From JBFXAM01 sp050184295 (GTDB lineage Bacteria; Planctomycetota; Phycisphaerae; UBA1845; Fen-1342), in assembly GCA_050184295.1 (NCBI GenBank), contig JBFXAM010000005.1:1-64000 (forward strand): a stretch of 64,000 nt of DNA. Reading direction: 5' to 3'. The notes under the pieces are model-generated. The model had not been told where the DNA came from. It ran no database searches and worked only from the letters and a program-made list of their open reading frames with translations. Both the position numbers and the translations under genes were made by a program. Of this stretch, positions 51,504-61,423 are shown in pieces; positions within the stretch are counted from its first letter, which is position 1, and every line of letters begins with the position of its first letter.

Positions 51504-53120
51504 ATGCCTGCCAAGCAACTGATGTACCAGGAGCGTGCCCGCAGCGAGATGCTCGCCGGCGTGCGCAAGCTCGCCGCCGTCGTCAAGAGCACGCTCGGCC
51601 CGGTCGGTCGCAACGTGATTCTCCAGAAATCGTGGGGCGCCCCGCGCATCACCAAGGACGGCGTCACGGTCAGCAAAGAGATCGAGCTGCCCGAACCGTT
51701 CCAGAACATGGCCGCCAAGCTCGTCAACGAGGTCGCGAGCAAGACCGGCGACGTGGCCGGCGACGGCACCACCACGGCCGCCGTGCTCGCCGAGGCGATC
51801 TTCGCCGAGGGTCTCAAGCACGTCACCGCCGGTGTGAACCCGATGGCGCTGAAGCGCGGCATCGAGGCCGCGGTCGAAGTCGCGGTCAAGAGCATCGCGG
51901 CGCAGTCGATCAAGGTGCGCGGCAAGGACGACATCTCCAAGGTCGGCGCCATCAGCGCCAACGGCGACCGCGAAGTAGGCAAGATGCTCGCCGAGGCGTT
52001 CGAGAAGGTCGGCAAGGACGGCGTGGTCGAGATCGAGGAGGGCAAGGGCCTCGAGACGACCTGGGAGCACGTCGAAGGCATGCAGTTCGACAAGGGCTTC
52101 CTGTCGCCTTACTTCATCACCAACCCGAACACGCTCGAAGCGGTGCTCGAAGACCCCTATATCCTCATCTACGAGAAGAAGATCAGCTCGATCCGCGACC
52201 TCGTGCCGGTGCTCGAGCGCGTGGTCACGTCCGGCAAACCGCTGCTGATCATCGCCGAGGACATCGAGGGCGAAGCGCTGGCGACGCTGGTCGTGAACCG
52301 CCTGCGCGGGATTTTGAACATCTGCGCCGTAAAGGCGCCGGGTTTCGGCGATCGGCGCAAGGCCATGCTCGCGGACATCGCGACGCTGACGAACGGCGAG
52401 TTCATCAGCGAAGACCGCGGATTGAAGCTGGAGAGCATCGACGTGTCGATGATGGGCACGGCGAAGCGCGTGATCATCACCAAGGATGAGACGACGATCA
52501 TCCAAGGCGCCGGCAAGAAGAAGGACATCGACGCCCGCATCGAGCAGATTCGCGCCCAGACCGACAAAACCACCAGCGACTATGATCGCGAGAAGCTCCA
52601 GGAACGCCTCGCGAAGCTGACCGGCGGCGTCGCCGTCGTGCGCGTCGGCGGTGCGACCGAGATCGAGGTCAAGGAGCGCAAGGATCTCGTCGACGACGCG
52701 TTCCATGCGACCAAGGCCGCCGCCGAAGAAGGCATCGTCCCCGGCGGCGGCGTCGTGTTTCTGCACGCGATCAAGCCCGTGAAGGATGCCGCCAAGAAGC
52801 TCGACGACGAGTCGGCCTACGGCTTCCAGATCATCGCCAAGGCGCTGGAGTTCCCGACCCGGCAGATCGCCGAGAACGCGGGCTACGACGGCGGCGTGGT
52901 GGTCGACGAGGTGCTCTCGCGCGGCAAAGGCTTCGGCTTCGACGCGGCCAAGGGCGAATATGTCGAGATGCTCGACGCCGGCATCATTGATCCGGCGAAA
53001 GTGGCGCGCGTCGCGCTCCAGAACGCGGCGAGCGTCGCGGGGCTGATGCTCACGACGGATGTCCTGTGCACCGAGTACAAGGAAGAGAAGCACAAGGACA
53101 TCGAAGGCGCGACGCGCTAG
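51504..53120 (+). CDS. groEL: Chaperonin GroEL, copy 2 (no GGM tail)
   Basis: 538 residues. ATP-site motifs are GPVGRNVILQKSWGAPRITK and DVAGDGTTTAAVLAEAI; later KAPGFGDRRKAMLADIATLT and AEEGIVPGGGVVFL. The C-terminus ends KEEKHKDIEGATR, with no Gly-Met repeat; the tail normally sits inside the folding cage. GAGGGA lies 6 bases before the ATG. It directly follows groES and is probably the main partner in a groES-groEL2-dnaJ-grpE transcript. Divergence from copy 1 suggests specialisation for different substrates. Confidence 0.97.
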   Translation: MPAKQLMYQERARSEMLAGVRKLAAVVKSTLGPVGRNVILQKSWGAPRITKDGVTVSKEIELPEPFQNMAAKLVNEVASKTGDVAGDGTTTAAVLAEAIFAEGLKHVTAGVNPMALKRGIEAAVEVAVKSIAAQSIKVRGKDDISKVGAISANGDREVGKMLAEAFEKVGKDGVVEIEEGKGLETTWEHVEGMQFDKGFLSPYFITNPNTLEAVLEDPYILIYEKKISSIRDLVPVLERVVTSGKPLLIIAEDIEGEALATLVVNRLRGILNICAVKAPGFGDRRKAMLADIATLTNGEFISEDRGLKLESIDVSMMGTAKRVIITKDETTIIQGAGKKKDIDARIEQIRAQTDKTTSDYDREKLQERLAKLTGGVAVVRVGGATEIEVKERKDLVDDAFHATKAAAEEGIVPGGGVVFLHAIKPVKDAAKKLDDESAYGFQIIAKALEFPTRQIAENAGYDGGVVVDEVLSRGKGFGFDAAKGEYVEMLDAGIIDPAKVARVALQNAASVAGLMLTTDVLCTEYKEEKHKDIEGATR

Positions 53121-53324
53121 CGCCGCCCGACGCGGCGACGACGTTTTCCATGGAGCGTGGGCGAAGAATGCAGGGGCGTTCGCGCGAGCGGCGCCCCTGC
53201 TGGTTGACACGACGGCGCGTATCGCGACGGTCGCGGCCGGGCCCACCACTCCCGCGGCGGATCCGGACGCCCCGAAGCACGGCGCGGTCGCGGCCGCGGT
53301 CGGACCGACCGAATCGAAACCGCC

Positions 53325-54482
53325 ATGAGTGCCACGGTGGCCAAGCAGCGCGATTACTACGATGTGCTCGGCGTCGCCCGCGAGGCGTCGCCGGACGAGA
53401 TCAAGCGCGCGTTCCGCCAGTGTGCGCTGAAGTACCACCCCGACCGCAACCGCGAACCCGACGCCGAAGCGCGCTTCAAGGAGGCCTCGGAAGCGTACGA
53501 AGTTCTGTCGGACCCGGACAAGCGCCAGCGCTATGATCGCTTTGGACACAGCGGGCTGAACGGCGTCCCGACGCACGACTTCTCGAACATGGGCGTCGAG
53601 GACATCTTCAGCGTATTCGAGGACCTGCTCGGCGGCGGCTTCGGCGGGCGACGGCGCGCCCGGCCCGATCGCGGCGTGGACATTCGCGCGATCATCGAGA
53701 TCACGCTCGCGGAAGTGGCGACCGGCGTCGAGAAGACGCTGCGCTTCGAGCGCGCCGATTTCTGCAAGGCCTGCGCGGGACGCGGAGCCGAGCCGGGAAC
53801 CAACCCGACGACCTGCCGCACCTGCGGCGGCTATGGGCAGGTGGAGCGGCAAAGCTCGATGGGATTTTTCGTCACGCGCACGGTGACCGACTGCCCGAGC
53901 TGCCACGGCCGCGGCACGCTGATTGAGAAGCCGTGCCGCGCGTGTCGGGGCACCGGGCGGGCGTCGGCGGAGCGCGTGGTGAACGTGAAGATCCCCGCCG
54001 GCGTGCACGACGGACAGATTGTCCGCGTCCGCAGCGAAGGCGAGCCGGGGCCGACGGGGATGACCCGCGGCGACCTGCACTGCGTGATTCGCGTGCGGCC
54101 GCACCCGCTCTTTGAGCGCGACGGCGATCACCTGCTCTGCCGGCTGCCGATCTCGTTCGCGCAGGCGGCGCTCGGGGCGCAGGTGGACGTGCCGACACTG
54201 ACCGGCGCCGCCCCCCTACGGATTCCGGCGGGGACGCAGTATGGCGCCGTGTTCAAGCTGCGCGGCAAGGGGCTGCCGCACCTGAACACCGGTCACGTGG
54301 GCGACGAAATCGTGCAGGTGATCATCGAGGTTCCGAAGAAGCTTTCGCGCCAGCAGCAGGAGCTTCTGCGACAGTTCGACGGTCAAGCCGACGCTGCCGC
54401 GACGCCGGAGACCAAGAGCTTTTTTGAACGCATGAAGGAATACTTGACCGGGCAGAGCGACGACGAAAAGCCGTCGGCGTAG
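53325..54482 (+). CDS. dnaJ: Chaperone DnaJ
   Basis: 385 residues, a type I Hsp40. J domain at residues 9-73 with the HPD motif (KYHPDRNREPD). A short Gly-rich region (LLGGGFGGRRRARPDRG) follows, then a zinc-finger domain with four CxxCxGxG repeats: CKACAGRG, CRTCGGYG, CPSCHGRG and CRACRGTG. The C-terminal substrate domain contains VKIPAGVHDGQIVRVRSEGE and LRGKGLPHLN. It delivers unfolded proteins to DnaK and stimulates its ATPase. dnaK itself is not in the window. It sits 204 bases after groEL2 and 69 before grpE. Confidence 0.97.
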   Translation: MSATVAKQRDYYDVLGVAREASPDEIKRAFRQCALKYHPDRNREPDAEARFKEASEAYEVLSDPDKRQRYDRFGHSGLNGVPTHDFSNMGVEDIFSVFEDLLGGGFGGRRRARPDRGVDIRAIIEITLAEVATGVEKTLRFERADFCKACAGRGAEPGTNPTTCRTCGGYGQVERQSSMGFFVTRTVTDCPSCHGRGTLIEKPCRACRGTGRASAERVVNVKIPAGVHDGQIVRVRSEGEPGPTGMTRGDLHCVIRVRPHPLFERDGDHLLCRLPISFAQAALGAQVDVPTLTGAAPLRIPAGTQYGAVFKLRGKGLPHLNTGHVGDEIVQVIIEVPKKLSRQQQELLRQFDGQADAAATPETKSFFERMKEYLTGQSDDEKPSA

Positions 54483-54551
54483 CGGCGGAGCCGGTCGCTT
54501 CGCCGGGGCGCAGCGGCGCCGTCGTGCGGCCCGGGATGCAGGAACCGTGTG

Positions 54552-55088
54552 ATGAGCGATGCCGCCGAACAACCTCCGCGCCCGCCGTCCGATGTCCCAA
54601 CCGACGTCGCGGTCGACGCGGGCGGCGACGAGCCCGCGACGTTGCGCAAGGAGCGCGACGAGCTGCAAAGCCGCAATCTGCGCTTGATGGCGGACATGCG
54701 CAACCTCCAGGCGCGTCTGACGCGCGAGAAAGAGGACGCGCTGCGCTTCGCCGAAGCCGAGTTCGCCAAGGAGCTGCTCGTCGTCATCGACGATCTGGAG
54801 CGGACGATCGACTCGGCGAAGAGCGGCGCGGGCGCCGAGGCGCTCGCGGAGGGTGTGCGGATCATCTACGAGCACTTCATGAAGGTGCTGCGAACGCGGC
54901 GCGTGGAGCCGATCGAGGCCGTGGGCCAGCCGTTCGATCCGGGACTGCACGAGGCGCTGCTGCAACAGCCGAGTGCGGATGTGCCCGCGGGCGACGTGCT
55001 GACCGAGGTGGCGCGCGGTTACCGCATGCACGATCGCGTGTTGCGTGCGTCGCGGGTCGTGGTTTCGAGCGGCAAGCCGGAGGCGTAA
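54552..55088 (+). CDS. grpE: Nucleotide exchange factor GrpE
   Basis: 178 residues. GrpE releases ADP from DnaK. A disordered acidic N-terminus, then the long helix (DELQSRNLRLMADMRNLQAR), DDLERTIDSA, and the beta domain ending in IEAVGQPFDPGLHEALLQQP and VLTEVARGYRMHDRVLRASR. A GTG precedes the chosen ATG. It follows dnaJ, consistent with a chaperone operon. Confidence 0.95.
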   Translation: MSDAAEQPPRPPSDVPTDVAVDAGGDEPATLRKERDELQSRNLRLMADMRNLQARLTREKEDALRFAEAEFAKELLVVIDDLERTIDSAKSGAGAEALAEGVRIIYEHFMKVLRTRRVEPIEAVGQPFDPGLHEALLQQPSADVPAGDVLTEVARGYRMHDRVLRASRVVVSSGKPEA

Positions 55089-55231
55089 GGCCCCGCGCGG
55101 CAGCGGCGCGATGGACTGCTGACGCCGCGCTCTCGGCGGTTGCGACGCGCACGCTCCCGTCGGGTTCGACCCCCAATGCGACCGCCTGAAAGACGGCGCT
55201 GCGATTCGGCTTTCGGCCCGGGAGTTTGAGC

Positions 55232-55738
55232 ATGCCGACGTATGAGTATGAGTGCGATGGATGCGGGCACGAATTTGAGGAGTTTCAGTCGATCACGTCC
55301 GACGCGCTCAAGACGTGCCCGAAGTGCCGCAAGAACAAGCTGCGCCGGCTGATCGGCGCTGGGGCGGGGCTGATCTTCAGAGGCTCCGGGTTCTATCTCA
55401 CAGACTATCGCAGCGAGAGTTACCGGCAGGGCGCCGAAGCGGAGAAGAAAGCCGCGGAGCCGAAGGGCGAGTCCGCCGCGGCTGATTCGAAACGTGATAC
55501 ATCGAAGCAAGGCGCGGAAAAAAGCGTGGAGTCGAAACCGGGGGCGGCCGAGCGCCCCGTCGCGAAGCCGGCGGCGACCGAAAGCACGACGCCGGCGCCC
55601 GGCCACACCGCCGACGCCGAACCCGCCAAACCGCGGAAGGCAGGCGCAACGTCTTCTCGCGGCGGCGCGTCGCGCGGGTCGTCGACGACGCCCGCGGCGC
55701 GCTCGAAGTCGCGCGCCGGCGCGAAGAAGCCACGTTGA
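55232..55738 (+). CDS. FmdB-type zinc-ribbon protein
   Basis: 168 residues. The first 40 hold the FmdB/CxxC regulatory-protein motif: MPTYEYECDGCGHEFEEFQS and TCPKCRKNKLRRLIG, followed by GLIFRGSGFYLTDYR. The rest is a long disordered Lys/Ala/Ser/Pro-rich tail, an extension common in this family. GGGAG 7 bases before the ATG; an in-frame TTG two codons earlier is unlikely. Function is unclear: the original FmdB was proposed to be a regulator of formamidase and amidase genes. It follows the chaperone genes and may be part of their operon. Confidence 0.87.
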   Translation: MPTYEYECDGCGHEFEEFQSITSDALKTCPKCRKNKLRRLIGAGAGLIFRGSGFYLTDYRSESYRQGAEAEKKAAEPKGESAAADSKRDTSKQGAEKSVESKPGAAERPVAKPAATESTTPAPGHTADAEPAKPRKAGATSSRGGASRGSSTTPAARSKSRAGAKKPR

Positions 55739-56128
55739 CGGGCCTCACGCCGCTGCGCCGCCGAATCAATCGCTTCGCCCGACAGCCTCGACCGCGCCGC
55801 GCCTCGGCTGCGTCTCCGCTGGACTGCGGGCGTCGGCCGGATGCTCCCGGGTGTTCGCCGCCGGGTAGTGGGTTAGTTTGATCCGGGTGGTGCAGGCGGC
55901 TCGCCGGTTCATGCGGCAGACATGGGCGAGACGCCCGTACCACCATTTCAAATTGACTCGTTCGCGAAACTGACCCAGTGCGCGCCGCCGCGTTGATCTT
56001 TTCTGTCGTGCCGGGCCGTCATAAGATAAAAGGGCGAATGACGGCGCCGTGGCTCTCCCCTGGGGGACGTGCATCCACGGTAGCTCGATCGCCGGCCCCC
56101 GCTCCGGAGCGGGTCGAGGTTGTGTCCT
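55739..56128. other. Intergenic region before pilB
   Basis: 390 bases, no gene. Contains a GGGCG-aga-CGCCC hairpin at 55924-55936 in sequence that looks like a dispersed element (CATGGGCGAGACGCCCGTAC), and a weak promoter-like pair TTTTCT - 17 - TAAGAT at 55999-56027 that may serve pilB. Confidence 0.45.
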
Positions 56129-57847
56129 ATGGCGCGACGGCGCAAGAAGCTCGGCGAAATTCTGGTCAGTTGGAACATTCTCGCGCCGAACTCGCTCGCG
56201 GACGCGATCGCGTATGCGGGCCAGAACGGCAAGCGGATCGGCGAGGCGCTGGTCGAGCTCGAGTTGGCGACCCAGGAGGACGTGACCAAGGCGCTGGCGG
56301 CGCAGTTCGACCTGGAATACGTGGATCTCGACAAGAACGTCGTGGTGCCGTCGACGCTGGAGCTGGTCGACGAGAAGTTCATCCGCAACCACAAAGTCCT
56401 TCCGATGAGCAAGGAGGGCAACAAGCTCAAGGTCATCCTCGCCGACCCGCTGGACCTCGAGACGCTGGACAAGCTGCGCTTCCTGACGGGCTGCGAAGTC
56501 GAAGTCGCGCTCGCTCCTGACTCGAAGATCCAGCGCTACATCGACACCTTCATGGGCGGGGTCGGGTCTTCGGTCGACGACGCGATCGCCGAAATCGACA
56601 AGGACAAGGACATGATGGCGGCCGCCGACGCCGCCAGGAAAGCGCTCGCCGAAGGTGATGCCGACGCCCCGGTCATCAAGCTGATCAACCTGCTCATCGG
56701 CGAGGCCGTGCGGATGCGCGCCAGCGACATCCACGTGGAGCCGATGGCGGACCGCGTGCGCGTGCGCTACCGCATCGACGGCGTGTGCATCGTCCGCGAG
56801 ACGATTCAGAAGCACATGCAGGGCCCGGTGATCGCGCGGCTCAAGATCATGTCCGGCATCGACATCGCCGAGCGCCGCCTGCCGCAGGACGGGCGCATCA
56901 AGATGAAAATCGGCGGCGGGCTGATCGACTTCCGTGTCAGCAGCCTGCCGGCGTATCACGGCGAGAGCGTGGTGCTGCGTATCCTGCGGCCCGATTCGGT
57001 GCGCATCGGCATCACGGGCATGGGTTTTGAGCAGGACGACTACGACCGCTTTCAGAAGATCATCCGCCAGCCCAATGGCATCTTTCTGGTCACGGGTCCG
57101 ACGGGCTCGGGCAAGACGACGACGCTCTACGGCGCGTTGCAGGAGCTGAACCGCCCCGACCGCAAGATCATCACCGCCGAGGATCCGGTCGAGTACAACT
57201 TCAACGGCATCAACCAATGCCAGGTGAAGGAGGAGATCGGGCTGAGCTTCTCGCGTATTCTGCGGTCGATGCTGCGGCAGGCGCCGAACATCATTCTGGT
57301 GGGCGAGATTCGCGATCGCGAAGTGGGCGAGGTGGCGATCCAGGCGGCCCTCACGGGGCACCTGGTGTTCAGCACGCTGCACACGAACGACGCCCCCAGC
57401 GCCATCACGCGCCTGATCGACATGGGCATCAAGCCGTTTCTGGTCGCGTCATCGATCCAGGCGATCATGGCCCAGCGGTTGATTCGCGTGATCTGCCAGG
57501 AGTGCAAGGAGATCGATCCGGCGCCCGACCGTTTCACGCTGAAGATGCTCGGCATCACCGACAGCGACCTGGAGGGGCAGCACGTCTACAAGGGTCGCGG
57601 CTGCAACCGCTGCAATAACATCGGCTACCGCGGGCGGCAGGGTATCTTCGAGATGCTCGAGATGACGCCGGAACTCCGCGAGATGGCGTTCAACCGCGCG
57701 CCGACCAACAAGATTCGGGCGGCGGCGAGAGCCGGCGGGATGCGCGACCTGCTCGACGATGGCAAGCGGAAGATCCTGCGCGGCGTGACGACGCCGGCGG
57801 AGATCGTCCGCATCGCGCAGATGGAAGGCGTGCTGGTCGAACAATAA
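56129..57847 (+). CDS. pilB: Type IV pilus assembly ATPase PilB (GspE family)
   Basis: 572 residues, full length. N1 domain from the start (LGEILVSWNILAPNSLADAI, MshEN-like), then N2 (RASDIHVEPMADRVRVRYRI). ATPase core: Walker A GPTGSGKTTTLYGAL, Asp box ITAEDPVEYNFNGINQCQVK, Walker B ILVGEIRDREVGEVA and His box GHLVFSTLHTNDAP. Zinc site: CQECKE and CNRCNNIGYRGRQGIFEM. It powers pilus extension from the inner membrane. The pilT retraction motor follows 114 bases downstream in the same direction. GAGG lies 9 bases before the ATG. GspE of a type II system is the alternative, but pairing with pilT favours PilB. Confidence 0.93.
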   Translation: MARRRKKLGEILVSWNILAPNSLADAIAYAGQNGKRIGEALVELELATQEDVTKALAAQFDLEYVDLDKNVVVPSTLELVDEKFIRNHKVLPMSKEGNKLKVILADPLDLETLDKLRFLTGCEVEVALAPDSKIQRYIDTFMGGVGSSVDDAIAEIDKDKDMMAAADAARKALAEGDADAPVIKLINLLIGEAVRMRASDIHVEPMADRVRVRYRIDGVCIVRETIQKHMQGPVIARLKIMSGIDIAERRLPQDGRIKMKIGGGLIDFRVSSLPAYHGESVVLRILRPDSVRIGITGMGFEQDDYDRFQKIIRQPNGIFLVTGPTGSGKTTTLYGALQELNRPDRKIITAEDPVEYNFNGINQCQVKEEIGLSFSRILRSMLRQAPNIILVGEIRDREVGEVAIQAALTGHLVFSTLHTNDAPSAITRLIDMGIKPFLVASSIQAIMAQRLIRVICQECKEIDPAPDRFTLKMLGITDSDLEGQHVYKGRGCNRCNNIGYRGRQGIFEMLEMTPELREMAFNRAPTNKIRAAARAGGMRDLLDDGKRKILRGVTTPAEIVRIAQMEGVLVEQ

Positions 57848-57961
57848 TGATGAGTGCCGAATGCAGGTTGCGGAACGGTGCGCGCGCGGCAGGCTGCCGG
57901 CACCGGCGGTGACTTCGGCATATTCCGTTCATCATGCTGCATTCGCGACCGAGGAGCGTTC

Positions 57962-59104
57962 ATGGCGACTGTCCACATTGACCGCCTGCTCGAAACCTGC
58001 GTCCGGCTGGGATCGTCCGACATTCACCTGCATGTCGGGCGGCCGCCGGTGTTGCGCGTGGACGGCCGGCTGCGGAACCTCGAGACCAAGACGCTCGAAC
58101 CCGACGACACCGTCGCGCTGATGAAGAGCGTCACGCCGGAGCGCAACCAGCAGGAGCTCCAGGAGGAAGGCGGGACGGACTTCGGCTTTGCCTTCGGCGA
58201 CAAGGCCCGCTTTCGCGTGTCGGTGTATCGCCAGAAGGGCAACATCTCGATGTGTCTGCGGCTGATTCCGTCGAAGATCCTGAGCTTCGACGAGATCGGG
58301 CTGCCGCCGATCGTGCGGGCGCTGTGCCGCCGGCCGCGCGGGCTGTTCCTCGTGACCGGCCCGACGGGCTCGGGCAAGACGACGACGCTCGCGACGATGG
58401 TCGACTACATCAACAAGCAGATCGGCGACCGGCACATCATCACGGTCGAAGACCCGATCGAGTATTACCACCCGCACGGGCGCTGCGTGATGTCGCAGCG
58501 GGAAGTCGGCGTGGACGTGCCCAGCTTCGCCGAAGCGCTCCGCCGCGCCCTGCGCCAGGACCCGGACGTGATCCTGGTCGGCGAGATGCGCGACCTCGAG
58601 ACGATGGAAGCGGCGATCCGCGCGGCGGAGACGGGCCACCTGGTCTTTGCGACGCTGCACACCACCGGCGCGCAGGGCACGATCAACCGCATCATCGACG
58701 CGTTCCCCGTCGCGCAGCAGGAGCAGATCCGCGTACAGCTTTCGGTCACGCTGATCGCGATCCTGTCGCAGACGCTGCTGCCGAAGCTGGGCACCAGCGG
58801 GCGCGTCGCGGGCTACGAGTTCCTGGTGGTCACGCCCGCGATCGCGAACCTCATCCGCGAGAACAAGACCTACCGCATCGACAGCAGCATCCAGACCGGC
58901 AAGAAGTACGGCATGCAACTGCTCGACGACCACTTGTGGAAGCTGTACGACGACGGCACCTGCCCCGGCGACGAGTGCCTGGAGAAGGCGCGCTTCCCGG
59001 CCGAGTTTCAGGCGAAGATGGAGGCGAAGGCCCGCGGCCAGGCCGGTCCGGGCGGGCTGATGCACAAGGGCATGGACAAGCTCGAGGAAGAGACGAAGGG
59101 TTAG
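57962..59104 (+). CDS. pilT: Type IV pilus retraction ATPase PilT
   Basis: 380 residues, normal size. N-terminal ASDIHL-like motif SSDIHLHVGRPPVLRVDGRL. Walker A GPTGSGKTTTLATMVDYIN, Asp box ITVEDPIEYYHPHGRCVMSQ, Walker B VILVGEMRDLETMEAAIRAA, and the PilT-typical AETGHLVFATLHTTGAQGTI. The AIRAAETGH stretch is characteristic of PilT. GAGGAG 6 bases before the ATG. It forms a hexamer that depolymerises pilin, driving twitching and DNA uptake. The 114-base gap to pilB has a long-range 9-bp inverted repeat (CGAATGCAG / CTGCATTCG). The C-terminus is extended by a charged, Gly-rich tail. Confidence 0.93.
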   Translation: MATVHIDRLLETCVRLGSSDIHLHVGRPPVLRVDGRLRNLETKTLEPDDTVALMKSVTPERNQQELQEEGGTDFGFAFGDKARFRVSVYRQKGNISMCLRLIPSKILSFDEIGLPPIVRALCRRPRGLFLVTGPTGSGKTTTLATMVDYINKQIGDRHIITVEDPIEYYHPHGRCVMSQREVGVDVPSFAEALRRALRQDPDVILVGEMRDLETMEAAIRAAETGHLVFATLHTTGAQGTINRIIDAFPVAQQEQIRVQLSVTLIAILSQTLLPKLGTSGRVAGYEFLVVTPAIANLIRENKTYRIDSSIQTGKKYGMQLLDDHLWKLYDDGTCPGDECLEKARFPAEFQAKMEAKARGQAGPGGLMHKGMDKLEEETKG

Positions 59105-59335
59105 GCGGGCGAGCTCGTCGGTCTCGGAATCAGAATTCTGGAGCTTGGAGCGGGTCGGTCGAGCGACCGCGGCGCGTGACGAAGATCGCCGGAACGACCG
59201 GAGTCGCGGTGATCTCGCGCAGGACCGTGGTCCCTGTGCACGAGACGCAGGCCCTGCGAGTTCGCGTGTCGTCGCGTCTTGCTGAACCGCCGGGCGACCG
59301 AATCCCCGACACCTACACGTGAAGGATTGTGCCTC

Positions 59336-61381
59336 ATGATGCGCTCGCGAAACACTTGCGGTTGGGTTCACTGGTTCGGAGTGGGTGTGCTGATGCTGAC
59401 GAGCTTACCGAGCGGCGCTGCGGCGCAGGACGCTCCCGCCGGTTCGCCGATCGCGCCGGCGTTGCAGCGCGCCGAGGCCGCAGTGAAGGCGATCGTGGCC
59501 GTGCCCGCCGGGCAGCGCAGCTTCGACAACACCGTCGGCGCGCTCGACGACCTGCTCGTGCGGCTCGACACCGACACGAACATGACGATGTTCATGCAGT
59601 ACGTGTCGACCGACGCCGCCGAGCGCGAGGCCAGCCAGAAGGCCGAGGAGCACTACAACAACTGGCTGATCGGGCTGTTCAAGCGCGACGACCTGTTCGC
59701 GGCGGTGAAGGCGTACGCCGACACGAACCCAAAGCTCGAAGGCGAACAGAAGCGCCTGCTCGAATTCACGCTGCGCGATTTCCGCCGGGCCGGCATGAAC
59801 CTGCCGCCGGACAAGCGCGAGGAGCTGAAACGCGTTCAAACCGAGGTGAACAAGCTCGGGCTCGACTTTCAGAAGAACATCCGCGAGGACGCGACGCGCG
59901 TCCCGCTGCTCAAGGGCGAGCTGAAGGGGCTGTCGGACGAGTTTCTCGCGACGCTGCCGCGCTCCGGCGAGGTCTACCTGGTCGGCATGGAGTACCCGAC
60001 GTACATCCCGATCATGGAGCAGTGCGAAGTCGAGAGCACGCGCGCAAAGATGTGGATCGCGTACAAGCGGCGTGGCAGCGCGCGAAACGTCGCACTGATC
60101 GAACAGATGCTGAAGCTGCGCAACCAGGCGGCGACGATGCTCGGCTACGCCAGCCCCGCCGACTACGAGACCGAAGTGCGGATGTCGAAGAGCGCGGCGG
60201 CGGTGAAGAAGTTCTATGAAGACCTGCGCCCGGTGGTGCGGCGGAAGGCGGCGCTCGATTTCGCCGAATTCACCCAGGCGAAGCGCGCGCACACCGGCGA
60301 TGCGAACGCGCAGCTCCAGGCGTACGACTTCATGTTCTACAAGACGTACTTGCAGAAGCAGAAGTACGCCGTCGACGGCGAGAAGGTGCGCGAGTATTTC
60401 CCGATGGAGCGTGTGGTCGCGGGGCTGTTCAGCGTCACCCAGTCGCTCTATGGGCTGGAGTATCGCGATGTCACGGCCCGCGCCGGGACAAAGGACCGCC
60501 CCATCTGGCATCCGGACGCGAAGCTCTACGAAGTCGTCGACAAGAAGAGCGGAGAGGTGCTCGGCGAGTTCTACATCGACATGTACCCGCGCGAGAACAA
60601 GTACAGCCACGCGGCGCAGTGGGGACTCGCGCCGCGGCGGGTGTGGAACGACGGCACGATCCAGCGTCCGCTGGCGGCGCTGGTGTGCAACTTCACCAAG
60701 CCGACGCAGGACAAGCCTTCGCTGCTGACGCACGACGAGGTGGAAACGTTCTTCCACGAGTTCGGGCACTGCCTGCACACGATCCTGACCGAGACGCACT
60801 ACGGGCGGTTCGCGGGCACAGCCGTGGCGCGCGATTTTGTCGAAGCGCCGTCGCAGATGTTCGAGAACTGGGTGTGGAACGCCGACGTGCTGAAAACGTT
60901 CGCGCGGCACTACCAGACCGGCGAGCCGCTGCCCGACGAGCTGCTGGCGGGCATGCTGCGAGCGCGCAATCTCGGCAGCGGGCTCGACGCGGAACGGCAG
61001 ATTTACTACGGCACCACGGATCTCGCGTTTCACACGGCGCCCGAGGGCAGGATCGACACGGTGAAGACCGCGGACGAGCTGTTCACGCAGATCGAACAGT
61101 ACCCGGTGATCCCCGAGACGTTCTATCACGCGTCGTTCGGCCACCTGGTCGGTTACGAGGCGGGCTACTACGGGTACATGTGGTCGCTCGTGTTCGCACA
61201 GGACCTCGCGACACGGTTTCATGACAAAGGCATGCTGAACACCGACGCGGGCATGTACTATCGCGAGAAGATCCTCTCGCGCGGCGGCAGTCGCGACGAG
61301 ATGGATTCGTTGCGAGACTACCTCGGGCGCGAGCCGAACATGGATGCGTTTCTGGAACACCTGGGGTTGAAGCCCCAATAG
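59336..61381 (+). CDS. Exported M3-family oligoendopeptidase
   Basis: 681 residues. Signal peptide in WFGVGVLMLTSLPSGAAA. The zinc motif is HEFGHCLH (HExxH at 474-478), and the third ligand Glu is in DFVEAPSQMFENW. This layout is that of M3 (thimet oligopeptidase/Dcp) enzymes, with YEEDLRP-like FYEDLRPVV and the conserved YPRENKYSHAA.. region before the zinc site. M3 enzymes cut short peptides and are usually cytoplasmic; the signal peptide indicates export. AAGGA 9 bases before the first of two tandem ATGs. It stands alone, followed by a hairpin. Confidence 0.92.
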   Translation: MMRSRNTCGWVHWFGVGVLMLTSLPSGAAAQDAPAGSPIAPALQRAEAAVKAIVAVPAGQRSFDNTVGALDDLLVRLDTDTNMTMFMQYVSTDAAEREASQKAEEHYNNWLIGLFKRDDLFAAVKAYADTNPKLEGEQKRLLEFTLRDFRRAGMNLPPDKREELKRVQTEVNKLGLDFQKNIREDATRVPLLKGELKGLSDEFLATLPRSGEVYLVGMEYPTYIPIMEQCEVESTRAKMWIAYKRRGSARNVALIEQMLKLRNQAATMLGYASPADYETEVRMSKSAAAVKKFYEDLRPVVRRKAALDFAEFTQAKRAHTGDANAQLQAYDFMFYKTYLQKQKYAVDGEKVREYFPMERVVAGLFSVTQSLYGLEYRDVTARAGTKDRPIWHPDAKLYEVVDKKSGEVLGEFYIDMYPRENKYSHAAQWGLAPRRVWNDGTIQRPLAALVCNFTKPTQDKPSLLTHDEVETFFHEFGHCLHTILTETHYGRFAGTAVARDFVEAPSQMFENWVWNADVLKTFARHYQTGEPLPDELLAGMLRARNLGSGLDAERQIYYGTTDLAFHTAPEGRIDTVKTADELFTQIEQYPVIPETFYHASFGHLVGYEAGYYGYMWSLVFAQDLATRFHDKGMLNTDAGMYYREKILSRGGSRDEMDSLRDYLGREPNMDAFLEHLGLKPQ

Positions 61382-61402
61382 CGGCGCCGATCCGCACCCG
61401 CC

Positions 61403-61423
61403 GCGCGTTCGATCCGAACGCGC
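61403..61423 (+). terminator. Hairpin after the M3 peptidase gene
   Basis: 9-bp perfect stem GCGCGTTCG/CGAACGCGC with a 3-base loop (ATC), 21 bases after the stop. No T-tract. Confidence 0.4.

Noticed and set aside
53121..53324. 89-codon open frame between groEL2 and dnaJ
   Set aside because: No ribosome-binding site, low-complexity product, overlaps both neighbours.
55139..55190. tRNA-like T-arm (GGGTTCGACCCC)
   Set aside because: The flanking bases do not form a cloverleaf; no anticodon arm or acceptor stem.
55880..55950. Dispersed element around GGGCGAGACGCCC
   Set aside because: Looks like a family I associate with planctomycete intergenic DNA, but there is only one copy here, so I do not call it a repeat.
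57848..57961. Terminator between pilB and pilT
   Set aside because: The 9-bp inverted repeat arms are 70 bases apart and have no T-tract; read-through is more likely.
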